From the NCBI GenBank assembly GCA_963817515.1, contig CAWFPJ010000014.1, positions 372,001-436,000 of the forward strand: a stretch of 64,000 bases of DNA, written 5' to 3'. Shown here one piece after another: positions 45,152 to 57,551 of the stretch (the stretch's first letter is position 1; the number at the start of each line of letters is the position of its first letter). The translations under genes and the position numbers were made by a program. Source of the DNA: DATMNI01 sp963817515 (lineage in GTDB: Bacteria > Acidobacteriota > Terriglobia > Bryobacterales > Bryobacteraceae). The notes under the pieces are model-generated. The model did not search any database, had not been told where the DNA came from, and was given only the letters and a program-made list of their open reading frames with translations.

Positions 45152-46144
45152 TCTCAGATCGCCGAGGTCCAAAGTTCATACCGCTACGCCGCTCACGCCA
45201 GACGTGTGTCTTTACCCTCCTTGCTCGATCGAACTGCCAGCACTGCAACCTTCTTGTCCAGCCTCGCCGTCAGCGATCAGCTTCTTCAAAGGGCCGATCG
45301 ATCCTTCCTAAATTTGCGGGCCTCAACCAGTACCCGAGTACCAAAACGCCATTGAATACCCATACGTGCCGCGTCCGCCGCAAACGCCAGCGGCTTACTT
45401 GAAACGGTCTTATCGAAAGTGCGCCGCCCGAACATCCGTCTGCGCCTGAGCCATCCTCGCCGGCGCACTTCCGATTAGATCTATCGTTTCCGTCCCTTGG
45501 ACTCTCGCAGTCATTCCGGTGCCAGGAGTGTCCTCCGACAACGTCGTCACGGCGTTCACCTTGATCGGCAGTAACGGGAAGTTTGGACTGACGCCTTTTT
45601 GGAAAAGAGAAATATTCTCTTCTGAGATGGGTTTTGGGAGCCAACTGCGTGGGACTAACTCAGAGTTCAGCAATAAAATGACGGAGCTAAGACACGTCGG
45701 GGCAACCCAGTTCCTCCGCCGCGATTTTCGGTTGGCAACTGTTGCCTTGACCTGTTCGCAGTACTTGCCTCCGCACGACTGGCCCTTCCGACGCCAAAGC
45801 ATAGGGTCCGCAGCATTTATGGCAAATTGACTGCGAAACGCCGTTGGGTCTGCGTGGCCAACATTTCTATGCCTGGTTTCGTGGACGCGAGGCAGACATT
45901 CCTGCCTTCTATAAAATCATCGAGGGTGTCGAGTCAGTCAAATAGAAAGGCCGTATGAAAACGAGATTTCACGCGAGAGGAGATTGGGGAGCAGGCTGGC
46001 GGGAGAAGGCAGACCGCTGAACTTCCGCAAAGTGGTGGGTCGGAAAACTCGAACGACGTCGTTGGTTGACGAAAAACAGCGTTATCGGAGAAGTGAATTC
46101 CGAACGAGCGCGGTCGCGCTCCCACAGCCAACCACTCTGAGGAC
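45152..46144. other. Degenerate intergenic region with gene remnants
   Basis: About 1 kb. On the minus strand 45290-45690 three frames give coding-like text (KVNAVTTLSEDTPGTGMTAR; KTVSSKPLAFAADAARMGIQ), suggesting a decayed gene that I cannot name. On the plus strand 45850-45944 reads YAWFRGREADIPAFYKIIEG and stops, another short tail. Nothing here appears intact. Confidence 0.35.
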
Positions 46145-46282
46145 TTACTGGCCGCGTATTTCCGCGATCTTATCGATGACGATCGCGGTTGATCCGCCGC
46201 GCATATGGGTTTTGCCTGTCACCGTAACGCATTTGCCCGCGAACGACAGAAGGCGTTTATTCTGACCCTCGGCCGGCGTGCC
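46145..46282 (-). pseudogene. C-terminal fragment of a small periplasmic protein
   Basis: The minus strand reads GTPAEGQNKRLLSFAGKCVT, VTGKTHMRGGSTAIVIDKIA then EIRGQ and TAA (46145-46147). The pattern F-x-G-K-x-V-x-V-T-G-K resembles the last strands of small secreted OB-fold-like proteins common in Acidobacteriota. No start exists. Confidence 0.4.
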
Positions 46283-46336
46283 TTCTGCGATCGGCTAGAC
46301 TAGACCGGCAAACGGCAGTTCAAGCGGAAGTGAGAA

Positions 46337-46456
46337 TTACTTCTCAAGAGGCCGTGCCGCGCTATCGATGACGATGTATTCGCGCGGCCCTGTGTCCGGA
46401 ACGAGCGCCAACCCGAGTTGTTGCTCCAGTACCATAGAGAGCGTTGGGGCCGCACT
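46337..46456 (-). pseudogene. C-terminal fragment of a TIGR03435-type protein
   Basis: The minus strand reads PTLSMVLEQQLGLALVPDTG and PREYIVIDSAARPLEK with TAA at 46337-46339. This matches the closing motif of TIGR03435 proteins (x-S-I-F-x-A-L-Q-E-Q-L-G-L-x-L...VIDxVxRP), as also seen in the gene ending at 54188. About 38 codons remain. Confidence 0.6.
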
Positions 46457-46547
46457 TGAGCAACGGTTTGCGAGTGCTGGTGCTTAATTACACAAGTTGA
46501 CAATCGTATTGCGAAGCCGGCTCCACGCCAGAACAGTCTTAAGGCTC

Positions 46548-46640
46548 CTTGATCCCGCCAACACGCACGCCCATGCGAGCCCGGCGACGAAGGGCTCGAA
46601 TCGGCGCGGGATCTGGCTCGAAATTGCGCGAGGCGCGACG
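46548..46640. repeat. Dispersed noncoding repeat, family 1, copy 1
   Basis: CTTGATCCCG at 46549 and GCGGGATCTGGCTCGAAA with TTGCGCGAGGCGCGACGA downstream recur in diverged form at 47036, 51780 and 53118. The unit is GC-rich, about 90-130 bp, and is found only outside intact genes. Identity by eye is about 65-75%. Confidence 0.5.
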
Positions 46641-47035
46641 ACCGCGGCGAAGGCGGTGAAACCTCCCGCTCACCGAGAAACAGTTCCTCCACGACGCCTC
46701 AAGGCCGCGTCGTCAGCGTGGGGGCTCTTCGGTTCGGGTGCATGCGCGATCGGGCCACGCTGGCGCGCGGCGTCGGACGCAACCTGCGCGCAGGACGTGG
46801 GATCCGGAGGCGCCCGCGCGCACGGCTTCTCGATCCCGCCGGCCCGCGCGTCCACGCGACGGCGGCCGCAACATGCTTACCGCCAGTGACCACCGGAGCC
46901 TCGATGCGCTTGCGTCGAGTGGCGGGTATTCCCTTTGTGTCGAATACGGTGATTGGCACGGAATGCTAATCGTACACCGTGGCATCGCCGGACGAATCTT
47001 GAAGGCGGCCTTGCCTCAGCGCGTGAAAGCGCGGC

Positions 47036-47170
47036 GCCACCGTGATCCCCGTCGCACTCTCGCTCGCGCGACCTCAAGGACGAACGGCCCGCGCCCGCGC
47101 CGCGGGATCTCGCTCGAAATCGTGCGGGTAGGCGCGACGCCCACGGCGAGGCCGGCGAAGCCGCTCGACG
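47036..47170. repeat. Dispersed noncoding repeat, family 1, copy 2
   Basis: GCGGGATCTCGCTCGAAA and TCGTGCGGGTAGGCGCGACG match the core of copy 1. It lies about 175 bp from the 3' end of the DUF1501 gene. A long plus-strand frame over this area (46738-47769) is judged a chance product of its GC content. Confidence 0.5.
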
Positions 47171-47343
47171 CGGCGAGCACTTGCGGAGACGGCAGCCGGC
47201 GGCGAGCCACGCAAAATGGTCCGGCGCCGGGGGTCACAACACAGGCACACATGCGGTGGCATCGATGGCGATCCCCGACGTACTCGCGCGTAAAAGGCCC
47301 TCGGCTTGATACGCTTCCGCCGTCATTGGTGAAATCTGCGGAT

Positions 47344-48870
47344 CTATCCCGCGCGCGCGAGCGTATGCCTCAGCATCGCGATTTGCGGAAGCAGTTCGCC
47401 CGAGACATCGGTCAGGCGCATGTTGCGACCGTTGAAGTAGAAGGTCAGCCGCTTGTGGTCGATGCCCAGCAAGTGGAGCAGTGTGGCATGCAGATCGTGG
47501 TTGGTCACTGGCTGCTCCTCCGCCTTGTAGCCAAGGTCATCGCTGCGGCCGATGTGCTGGCCGCCCTCAATTCCGGCGCCGGTCATAAAAACGGTCATCG
47601 CGCCAGGGTTGTGGTCGCGGCCCACTCCGCGCTGCGAAATCGGCATCCGGCCGAACTCGCTGTGCCACAGCACCACGGTCTCATCGAGCAGCCCGCGCCG
47701 CTTCAGGTCGGTGATGAGTCCGGTGATCGGCTGATCCACCTCCCGCGCATGCCGCCGGTGGTTGGTTGAGATATTGGCGTGAGCATCCCAGGTGTCTTCG
47801 CCGCTCAGGTACGCGCCGTTGATCACCTGCACGAAGCGCACTCCGCGCTCGACCAGGCGGCGGGCCAGCAGGCACTGCCTCCCGTATGGGGCAGAGGCCG
47901 CGTCATCCAGACCGTACAGTTTCCTTGTCTCCTCGGTCTCTTTCGCGATGTCCACCGCTTCGGGCGCACAGGCTTGCATGCGATACGCCAGTTCATAGGA
48001 GGCGATGCGGGCCGACAGCTCCGAGATCCCCGGATACTTCTCATCGAAGCTCTCGTTCAGCTTAGCCATCTGATCGAGGCGCGCCCGCTCCTGGTCCGGC
48101 GTCATGTAGCCCGAAGGAGCCGAGAGATCCAGGATGGGATCGCCCTTGGACCGAAACACCGTTCCCTGATAGGCGGCCGGCAGGAAACCCGCTGCCCAGT
48201 TCGGAGGCCCGGCGTAGGGTGCGCCCTTCTGATCGAGCAGGACGACGAATCCCGGCAGATTCTGGTTCACGCTGCCGAGACCATAGGTGACCCACGAGCC
48301 CACGCTCGGAAAACCCATCTGGACCGATCCGGTATTCCACTCGTAGTGTGAAATCACATGGTCGTTGGAAGTCCCCTGGCAGGAGTGAACGAACGCCAGT
48401 TGGTCCACCAAGGTTGCGATGTTGGGAAAGATTTCAGAGACCCACGCACCCGAGTTTCCGTATTGCTTGAAGCTGAACGGGCTCTGCATGAGAGGTCCGG
48501 GATAACCTTGCCGCACCTTGATTTCGCCCCTGCCTTCCATCGGCAAGCGGTTATACTTCTCAAGGGCCGGCTTATATTGGAAGGTGTCGAGGTGGCTCAC
48601 TCCGCCGCTCATGAACAACGAGATCACTGCTTTGGCCCGCGGATTGAAATGCGGAGGCTTGGGCACGAGCGGGGAGCTAGCCGCGTCGCCAGCGCCCATA
48701 CAAGCCGCCGGGACCGGCGAAGTATCAGCTGCCAACAGCTGGTCCTGACACAATAAATCGATCAGGGCCAGCCCGCCAATTCCCATGCCGGCTTCCATCC
48801 AGAACTGCCGCCGTGACAGAAACCTTCGTTTCGGGTTGTGGTCGCCCGTGCTGTCAATAATGCCGCGCAT
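47344..48870 (-). CDS. DUF1501 (sulfatase-like) exported protein
   Basis: 508 aa. The N-terminus FLSRRQFWMEAGMGIGGLAL is a Tat-type signal (R-R-Q-F). FNPRAKAVISLFMSGGVSHL, DTFQYKPALEKYNRLPMEG, THE-like SCQGTSNDHVISHYEWNTGS, LARRLVERGVRFVQVINGAY, and LWHSEFGRMPISQRGVGRDH with GAMTVFMTGAGIEGG are the diagnostic motifs of DUF1501, an alkaline-phosphatase/sulfatase-fold family; the D, H and E residues of the metal site appear present. It follows the DUF1549/1553 gene by 6 bp, the conserved pairing in Planctomycetes and Acidobacteriota, probably for use of complex sulfated or other polysaccharides. The substrate is unknown. Confidence 0.88.
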   Translation of the reverse strand: MRGIIDSTGDHNPKRRFLSRRQFWMEAGMGIGGLALIDLLCQDQLLAADTSPVPAACMGAGDAASSPLVPKPPHFNPRAKAVISLFMSGGVSHLDTFQYKPALEKYNRLPMEGRGEIKVRQGYPGPLMQSPFSFKQYGNSGAWVSEIFPNIATLVDQLAFVHSCQGTSNDHVISHYEWNTGSVQMGFPSVGSWVTYGLGSVNQNLPGFVVLLDQKGAPYAGPPNWAAGFLPAAYQGTVFRSKGDPILDLSAPSGYMTPDQERARLDQMAKLNESFDEKYPGISELSARIASYELAYRMQACAPEAVDIAKETEETRKLYGLDDAASAPYGRQCLLARRLVERGVRFVQVINGAYLSGEDTWDAHANISTNHRRHAREVDQPITGLITDLKRRGLLDETVVLWHSEFGRMPISQRGVGRDHNPGAMTVFMTGAGIEGGQHIGRSDDLGYKAEEQPVTNHDLHATLLHLLGIDHKRLTFYFNGRNMRLTDVSGELLPQIAMLRHTLARAG

Positions 48871-48876
48871 AATGTC

Positions 48877-51654
<2,778 letters not shown>

Positions 51655-51779
51655 AACTGATGGCGCTCCCTGACGGTCCGGCCATGCCACCACAAAAGAT
51701 GCCGCTATTATAGTCCATCCTCCGACCCAAGATAGTGGACGGCGCCAAGGGCACCGACATGGCCTGCACGCCGGGCCTT

Positions 51780-51880
51780 CATTCGCGCCCACGCGTTTCT
51801 CACGACGACCGGCTCAAATCGCCGCCCGCGATCCGGCTCGAATTGCGCGAGTGGGCGCGACGAGGGCGCGTCAGGCCGCT
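51780..51880. repeat. Dispersed noncoding repeat, family 1, copy 3
   Basis: ATTCGCGCCCACGCG, GCGATCCGGCTCGAA and TTGCGCGAGTGGGCGCGACG repeat the family core. It lies just upstream of the DUF1549/1553 gene, between that gene and a stretch (51900-52240) in which I see no gene. Confidence 0.5.
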
Positions 51881-52246
51881 CGGATCGGCGTCGCCGAGTG
51901 GGTCCCGTCGAAGCCCCAGTTCCTCACCTCGTTGCCAAGGTCGGTAAGGAAATTCGCGCTGCAGCTTCTCGGGGAGTCCACGTGCTCAAGCGGACTGCCG
52001 ACTTCCCCCACGGCGGCCTCATCCGCGGCACAGTGCCTCATCGTTTCCCCCGCTTTCTCAATCGGGTTGCCGGCGCCGACCACCTTCGTGGGACTGGCGG
52101 AACAGGCGCACCGTGCGGAGATCGCAGAAATCGATACCCGGCAGGCGCCCAGATATGGCTGGTTCAGCACAGATTAGAAGTCGTGTGCTCGAGTGCCGTA
52201 GCCCTGCATGGGTCCGATCCGGGCAAGTGACGTAAAACGTCGGTCA

Positions 52247-52415
52247 CATCCGAGCGATGAACGCCCGAGGGAGGCTGCATCGTGATGGGACGGACTCCTA
52301 AGAAAAAGATTCCTTCCTGCCGTCGTTGTCCGGGTTTCACCCCGTCTCCAGCCCAACGGGATCTATCGCCAGCAACCTCCACCCGGGCTCCCTCAGAGTC
52401 GCCGACCACTCGCCC
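52247..52415 (+). repeat. Direct repeat, family 2, copy 1
   Basis: CATCCGAGCGATGAACGC, GGCTGCATCGTGATGGGA, GATTCCTTCCTGCCGTCG, TTGTCCGGGTTT and GGGATCTATCGCCAGCAA followed by CCTCCACC occur in the same order at 59721-59892, with roughly 85% identity by eye. Both copies are plus-oriented and intergenic. Confidence 0.8.
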
Positions 52416-52428
52416 GAAGCGCGCGACG

Positions 52429-52890
52429 CTACTTTAAGAGGTACACGACCGTCGTCTCAGTGTCGGCCGGATCCGGCGTCGGATCTCCGTATATCTCCCA
52501 CGAGTGCCCAGCGGACTCCCTCCGATTCGCCGCCATCCATTTTCTGATCGCGTCGTGCGCCTCGTTCATGCGATTGTACGGGCCGCGGTGGACGGCGACG
52601 GCAGCCTCGCCCCCTGGCGTTTCGGTCGCGTACACCTCGCCCGCAGTTTCAAATGTGCGCGTGACCTCGACACCGAAGTCGCACAGTATCGGCGCGCCCG
52701 GCTGTGTCGGGTGGTGGTAGAGAAAAATGTTGTGGCCATCAGTCCGCAGGCCTGGCTGGCTGCGAATGAACTCCCAGACCTTGCCCAGGGCCGGCCCCCA
52801 CGCCGAGCCAACCGCGCCCGGCGCGACCTCGCGCCGCACCGCGGCCAACTTGCGGGGGTGAACAGTCTGTAAGTTGACGGAGACGGGCAT
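52429..52890 (-). CDS. GyrI-like/AraC effector-binding-domain protein
   Basis: 153 aa from the ATG at 52890 (MPVSVNLQTVHPRKLAAVRR); an upstream ATG at 52920 adds ten residues. The fold pattern of GyrI-like small-molecule-binding domains is clear: an initial strand ending KLAAVRRE, GPALGKVWEFIRSQPGLRTD, HNIFLYHHPT, the middle strand CDFGVEVTRTFETAGEVYAT, VAVHRGPYNRMNEAHDAIRK and WMAANRRESAGHSWEIYGDP, ending ETTVVYLLK. It is a single domain with no DNA-binding part, probably a ligand-binding or resistance protein. No operon partner is visible. Its 3' end abuts the family 2 repeat. Confidence 0.75.
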   Translation of the reverse strand: MPVSVNLQTVHPRKLAAVRREVAPGAVGSAWGPALGKVWEFIRSQPGLRTDGHNIFLYHHPTQPGAPILCDFGVEVTRTFETAGEVYATETPGGEAAVAVHRGPYNRMNEAHDAIRKWMAANRRESAGHSWEIYGDPTPDPADTETTVVYLLK

Positions 52891-53117
52891 TCCTCGATCG
52901 TAAACCAAGATCGTGATCATGTGTCGGTTACCTCCGGCATCGAGGCTCAGGCGGCGTGCGAATTTGACGGGCGATCCCCTGGGATGGCCGTGTCAGACGT
53001 CGGGGATGCTTCGATCGGATCACGCGCCACACTGCTCGGCCGCCCTGAGCGCAAATCGAATACCGTACCCTGACGGATTCATCCCGTGAAACGCGGTTCC
53101 TTGAAATTGGACGATGC

Positions 53118-53225
53118 CCCGCGCGCGCGACCCCTTGATCCCGACGATTCGCGCCCCATGCGTCTCCCGGCACTGCGGCGCTCGAGTCCCCGCGGGAATC
53201 CGGCTCGATTCCGCGAATCCGCGAG
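53118..53225. repeat. Dispersed noncoding repeat, family 1, copy 4
   Basis: CTTGATCCCGACGATTCG, GCGGGAATCCGGCTCGAT and TCCGCGAATCCGCGAG resemble copies 1 and 3. It ends right where the coding sequence of the TIGR03435 gene becomes recognisable, and appears to have replaced its start and signal peptide. Confidence 0.45.
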
Positions 53226-54188
53226 TTACCTGCGCAGCCCGCGGAAGCGAAGCTGGAATTCGAAGTGGCTTCGATAATACCCTCGATGCTGCCCGCCGGC
53301 CGCGGGGTGATCCGGCTCGGTCAGCAGGGCAGTTCCGGCAGGGGTGACCCCGGTCGCGTCACCTACTCCTTCAGCACGATCCGCGATCTGATAGTGGAGG
53401 CTTATAGTGTAAAGCGTTCCCAAGTCTCGGGGGGCCCGAACTGGCTGGATTCCGAACGATTTGACATCGTGGCCAGGGTCCCCGATGGCGCCCCGAAGAA
53501 ACAAGTCAAGGTCATGCTGCAAAACCTCCTGGCGGAGCGTTTCAAGCTCACGCTGCACCGCGAAACCAAAGAGCTGCCGCTGTACGCGCTGGTGGTGGGC
53601 GCCAAAGGTCCCAAGCTGAAAGACTCCACCGTCACCGATACGCTGCCCGCGTCCGATTCGCAACCCAAGGAGGGTGGACGCGGCGAAGCCGGGGCACAGG
53701 CCTCCGCACCTCTGCCGCCTCTCCCGCCAAGTCTCCGCGGAATGAAAATCGGGCTCGATGGCTGTCCCGAGATGCCGCCCATAGCTGTCGGCCGCGCCGG
53801 CAATTTCATGATCATGACGCCCAACGGCGAGTGCGTGATCTCCAAGGGCGAGACTATGGATGGCCTGGCTGCGCAGCTTTCCAATGGGTTCGACCGCCCG
53901 GTAATCGACCAGACCGGCTTGAAGGGCAAGTACGACTTGAAGCTGCGCTACGACCCAGCGAGCATGCCGGGAAGACGCGGCGGCCCGAAGGACGCTCTGG
54001 ACCCAGCGCCGGCCGGCGGCGACCCAGCAAACCGCATCTCCCCTGGCGGGGACCCACTGCCCAGCATTTTCAACGCCCTACAAGAACAACTCGGCATCAA
54101 GCTGGAAGCCAAGAAGGGACTCAGTCGCGGGTATGATCTCCGCGTTGCCTGCAAACCCTGCCAGGAATATCGGGAAGGCATTGAATAG
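53226..54188 (+). pseudogene. TIGR03435 family protein lacking its 5' end
   Basis: The family sequence is intact from LPAQPAEAKLEFEVASIIPS onward: TIRDLIVEAYSVKRSQVSGG, PNWLDSERFDIVARVPDGAP, MLQNLLAERFKLTLHRETKE, LPLYALVVGAKGPKLKDST, then a Pro/Gly linker, MDGLAAQLSNGFDRPVIDQT and LPSIFNALQEQLGIKLEAKK. Proteins of this family normally start with a signal peptide; here no start codon with a leader precedes AQPAEAK, and the repeat at 53118-53225 occupies that position. The C-terminus ends atypically (GYDLRVACKPCQEYREGIE), so the 3' end may also be recombined. About 310 residues remain. Confidence 0.7.
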
Positions 54189-54189
54189 T

Positions 54190-54425
54190 GGAGAGCCCTG
54201 GCCCTTCGGCAAGCGGACCGTCGCCCCGTGGTCCAAAAGCAGGTTCATCGCCGCGCTGGAACCGGAGTACTGGGCGGCCACCAGCAACGGCGAGTAGCGA
54301 TTGTTTGCACGTTCGTTCGCATCCGCGCCTCGGCGGATGAGCAGCTTCATTTTTTCCAGGTCCGGCGCGGCGAGCATCAGCACGGTAAGGCCGCCGGATC
54401 CTATAGCAACTTCACCGCCACCGCT
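54190..54425 (-). pseudogene. Ankyrin-repeat protein fragment
   Basis: The minus strand reads GGLTVLMLAAPDLEKMKLLI, RRGADANERANNRYSPLLVA, AQYSGSSAAMNLLLDHGATV: two and a half ankyrin repeats with the T-x-L-M-x-A and L-L-x-x-G-A-D patterns. Both ends are cut; after KGQGSP the frame becomes antisense to the TIGR03435 gene. No start or end of its own. Confidence 0.6.
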
Positions 54426-54488
54426 GTCGTACAAAAGTGGCCTCCACCGTGGATTCCACGGTGAAAACCGGGCCTTAAGGCAACCCGA

Positions 54489-54790
54489 TACGTTCAAAAG
54501 CGCTTGAAACCTGCGGTGCGCGCGCACCGGGTCATAGACGGGATCGCGTTTGAGCCAGACCAGATCGTCGTCGCGCTCCTGCCAGGCCTTCTCGATCCAG
54601 TCCACCGCCGGATCGGGTTTGTCCAACCCGATATAAATGGCGGCAACGCGGAGCGCCGAGACGTACGTGTCGCCGATTCCGCTTTCAATTCGTCGACTAT
54701 CCGGGCCTCGGCTCCTCTCGAAGCGGACGGCAGCCTCCAATTCCTCGATCGCACTGGCGAGGCTTGTCTTCCGCTACCAGGACTCGCATG
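54489..54790 (-). pseudogene. C-terminal fragment of a TPR protein
   Basis: The minus strand reads YVSALRVAAIYIGLDKPDPA, VDWIEKAWQERDDDLVWLKR, DPVYDPVRAHRRFQALL, the hallmark last repeat of TPR proteins in adenylate-cyclase/kinase-like sensors of Acidobacteriota. Upstream codons degenerate. It is fused to the ankyrin fragment by a 60-bp joint that contains a perfect 19-bp palindrome (CACCGTGGA T TCCACGGTG, 54445-54463), perhaps a mobile-element end. Confidence 0.6.
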
Positions 54791-54985
54791 TAACGATCCT
54801 AAACGAAGTCGATGAATTCTTCGTGACACCGGCATTTCTTAAGGTTCTCTTTAGACTCAGATGGTCTAATGCCGGGTATGAAATCTTGAGGGACGCTCCG
54901 CGACGCAGCAGCGGGCCGGTGCAGGTTGCGGTCAAGCTGCCGTTCTAATTTCGCGCGTGAGTCGAAATTCACCAGGAGAATCACG

Positions 54986-55993
54986 ATGAAGAAGACGTAC
55001 ATCGCCATCGCCGCCGCTGCATGCATCACGCTCGCGGCGGGACCTACCAACACCTTCACGCCGGGACTGCGGACGCAGGTGCTGTCGCACAACGCCTATC
55101 CGGATCATGGCAAGTATGCCGACCGGCTCGACCGCTCGCTCGCAGTTGGTTTTCCCGTGATCATCGAAGAGGACCTCGCTTGGGTGGACGGCAAGTCGCT
55201 CCTGATCCACGGAGCGAAGGCCGCCTCGCCGGACGATCCGACGATCGATGGCTACTTCTTCCCCAAAGTGAAGCCCATAATGGAAAAGGCGCTGAAGGAC
55301 GGCAACAAGGGCAACTGGCCGCTGATCACGCTCTATCTCGATATCAAGAACGATCCGCCCCAACACCTCGCGGCCATCAATCAACTGCTGGACAAGTACG
55401 ACATGTGGCTCACCAAGGCGGTAAAGACCGCGGATATGAGCAAGCAATCGCCGCTCGAGGTGAAGCCGATGATGGTGATCGTGGAGGACAAACAGGGCGA
55501 CATCAAGCAGAAGGTCTTTTACGACGACGTGCCGGTCGGCGGCAAGATCCGGGTATTCGGCTCGGCGGAGAAGTTCGATGAGAATCCGCAGAAGCTGCCG
55601 CGCGAAAAGAAGGAAGAGGCGGTCGCGATGATGGTCAGCCGCGATCCCGAGCAACTGGTGAGCAAGAAGGCGGACAATTACCGGCGCTGGTTCGGCGTCA
55701 ACTGGGAATTCGTGGAGAAAGGCGGCGAAACCAAAGCGGGCGATTGGACGAAGGCGACCGAAGCACGGATGAAAAAGTTCGTGGACTACGGGCACCGTCT
55801 CGGATACTTCGTCGGTTTCTACTGCCTGGATGGATACACCACTGCCGAAGACCAGGGATGGGACAAGGGTTACAACTTCGGATCGAAGGAGAAGGTGGCT
55901 GTGCGGTGGCAGGCAGTGGGCCGCGCGCACGCCGACTTTATCTCCACCGACCAGGTGCAGGACGTTGCCAAGGTGATCCAGGGGAGCTACTAA
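54986..55993 (+). CDS. Exported PI-PLC/glycerophosphodiester-phosphodiesterase-like protein
   Basis: 335 aa from the ATG at 54986 behind AGGAGA; the frame is open from 54926, but the signal peptide MKKTYIAIAAAACITLAAG starts here. The beginning of the TIM barrel is TQVLSHNAYPDHGKYADRLD, with a catalytic-type H in SHNA, EEDL and the second histidine in SLLIHGAKA. The central part (WPLITLYLDIKNDPPQHLAA) and the last strands (RRWFGVNWEFVEKGG, HRLGYFVGFYCLDGY) also fit the PI-PLC-like superfamily. It probably hydrolyses a phosphodiester in the periplasm. The next gene starts 6 bp downstream. Confidence 0.75.
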   Translation: MKKTYIAIAAAACITLAAGPTNTFTPGLRTQVLSHNAYPDHGKYADRLDRSLAVGFPVIIEEDLAWVDGKSLLIHGAKAASPDDPTIDGYFFPKVKPIMEKALKDGNKGNWPLITLYLDIKNDPPQHLAAINQLLDKYDMWLTKAVKTADMSKQSPLEVKPMMVIVEDKQGDIKQKVFYDDVPVGGKIRVFGSAEKFDENPQKLPREKKEEAVAMMVSRDPEQLVSKKADNYRRWFGVNWEFVEKGGETKAGDWTKATEARMKKFVDYGHRLGYFVGFYCLDGYTTAEDQGWDKGYNFGSKEKVAVRWQAVGRAHADFISTDQVQDVAKVIQGSY

Positions 55994-55999
55994 ACCGCC

Positions 56000-57115
56000 A
56001 TGGCCTTTAGACCAGCTCTGAAAACCCTCCATACCTGGACCGGTATCGTTTCCGGTCTGTTCCTTTCGGTGGTGGCGCTCACCGGTAGCGTAATCCTTTT
56101 CCGCGGTGAATTCGAGCGTGCGACTATGCCCCCGCACTCCATCGCCGACGCGTCGAGCCGCCTCTCCATCGACGCGGCCGCGCGGGAGATCGCGCGCGTG
56201 CGGCCGGACGCGCACGTCCGCCGCGTGCGGATTCCCGCGGCCGCGGAGACGCCCTATATCTTCCAGATCCAATCCGCCGGCAAGCGGTCGGAGCGAATCG
56301 TGTCCGATTCCGCAACCGGCCAGGTGATGGGTACGATCAAGCCAAACTGGGTGGATTGGATGGTCGACTTACATCGCAACCTCCTCTCCGGTACGACTGG
56401 CCGCAGCTTGGTCGGCTTGATCGGTGTGATCCTTTTCGCTCTCAGCCTTACCGGTGTTCTCATGTGGCTGGTGGGCACGCGAAGCTGGCGTGCCTGGACG
56501 TCGGTTCGCCGGCAGGGGTCCAGGACCCGCTTCAATTACGAACTGCACCGCGCATCGGGATTGTGGGCCTATGCGTTCCTGGCCATGATCTCCTTCACCG
56601 GCGCCGAGCTTGCTTTCCCCAACCTCTTCCGCGATACCGTGCAATCTCTGACTGGAAAGCCGGTTACGGTCCGCGCCCCGAAGGACGTTCATGCCGCGAC
56701 GGCTCTACCTCTCGACGAGTACGTACGGCTGGGCCGCGCGGCAATGCCCGACGGTGTCCCGGTCGAGTTGCGGCTCCCCGAGCCCGGCAAGGGCCCGGTC
56801 GACTTGCGCCTGTATCGCGCCGGCGATCTCGCGCCCAGTGGCAACCACGTGTATATGAATCCGGGTACGGGCGCAGTAGTCATGATCGACCGGATCGTCG
56901 ACCGACCGCTCGGCGCGCGCTTCCTCGCGGCCATGTCGCCGATTCATTACGCCCAATTCGGCGGAATGCCGATCAAAATCGCCTGGGCGCTGCTGGGCTT
57001 GACGCCTGTTCTGCTGTTTGTGACGGGATTATTGGCCTGGTGGCGTCCGCAATCGAAATCGCGGCCGAAGATCACCCAACCAGCCGAGAGCGCGAATCCC
57101 GTGCTGGCCAGATAA
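56000..57115 (+). CDS. PepSY-associated transmembrane protein
   Basis: 371 aa. Helix 1 (LHTWTGIVSGLFLSVVALTG) contains the H-x-W/G motif; a PepSY-like periplasmic segment (about 55-125: ARVRPDAHVRRVRIPAAAET) follows; then the conserved DLHRNLLSGTTGRSLVGLIG, helix pairs at 140-165 and 185-205 (NYELHRASGLWAYAFLAMIS), a second periplasmic part, and the final helix (IKIAWALLGLTPVLLFVTGL). The paired histidines in helices could bind heme; members act in siderophore-iron reduction or are found near TonB receptors. The Cna-B-domain remnant right after it fits such a context. Confidence 0.85.
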   Translation: MAFRPALKTLHTWTGIVSGLFLSVVALTGSVILFRGEFERATMPPHSIADASSRLSIDAAAREIARVRPDAHVRRVRIPAAAETPYIFQIQSAGKRSERIVSDSATGQVMGTIKPNWVDWMVDLHRNLLSGTTGRSLVGLIGVILFALSLTGVLMWLVGTRSWRAWTSVRRQGSRTRFNYELHRASGLWAYAFLAMISFTGAELAFPNLFRDTVQSLTGKPVTVRAPKDVHAATALPLDEYVRLGRAAMPDGVPVELRLPEPGKGPVDLRLYRAGDLAPSGNHVYMNPGTGAVVMIDRIVDRPLGARFLAAMSPIHYAQFGGMPIKIAWALLGLTPVLLFVTGLLAWWRPQSKSRPKITQPAESANPVLAR

Positions 57116-57130
57116 CCAGGATGGCCAATC

Positions 57131-57430
57131 ATGCGCAGTCTCCCTCTGCTCGCCCTACTCGTGTGCCCGCTGGCAGCCCAGACCTATCGCGCCACGTTGA
57201 CCGCTGTGGTTATGGATCTGAGCCGCGGTGTCATCGCTTCGGCCAAAGTCAGCCTTCACGCCGCGACGACGGGTCTCGATTACGGCGCGCTGACCAACGC
57301 CGCCGGCGTCTACACACTCTACTGCCTGCCGGTGGGGCAATATACGGCGTAGATTGCCGCGCCGGGATTTGAGGTGCCTCAAATTCAGGCGTTCCCGCGT
57401 GAGGTCAACAAAACCCGGACTCCAAGGTGA
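57131..57430 (+). pseudogene. N-terminus of a Cna-B-domain TonB-dependent receptor, truncated
   Basis: ATG at 57131 gives signal peptide MRSLPLLALLVCPLAAQ, then YRATLTAVVMDLSRGVIASA and YGALTNAAGVYTLYCLPVGQ, the first strands of a carboxypeptidase-regulatory domain. TAG at 57350-57352 interrupts YTA-stop-IAAPGFEVPQI, and the frame ends near 57430. Receptor genes of this type have about 1,000 codons, so nearly all is missing. It lies 15 bp after the PepSY gene, suggesting a lost iron-uptake operon. Confidence 0.7.
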
Positions 57431-57551
57431 GCGGCGCCTGGCGAAATTAGTTCGTTGCGCTAGCGAGGAAGAGAACAAGTTGGCGTCCCTGGACCGCTTG
57501 CATTAGACACCCAAGACGTTCAACGGAACGATCCAATCTGTTGATGTGATT

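Noticed and set aside
46738..47769. 343-codon plus-strand open frame
   Set aside because: Its second half is antisense to the DUF1501 gene and the first half covers noncoding repeats; the composition is Arg/Pro-rich without motifs.
54890..54950. Frame ending GPVQVAVKLPF, like the terminus of a TonB receptor
   Set aside because: Only about 15 residues fit and no barrel strands precede it; too short to call.
54932..56272. 446-codon minus-strand open frame
   Set aside because: Lies opposite the PI-PLC-like and PepSY genes, both with signal peptides, domains and ribosome sites; its own sequence shows no domain.
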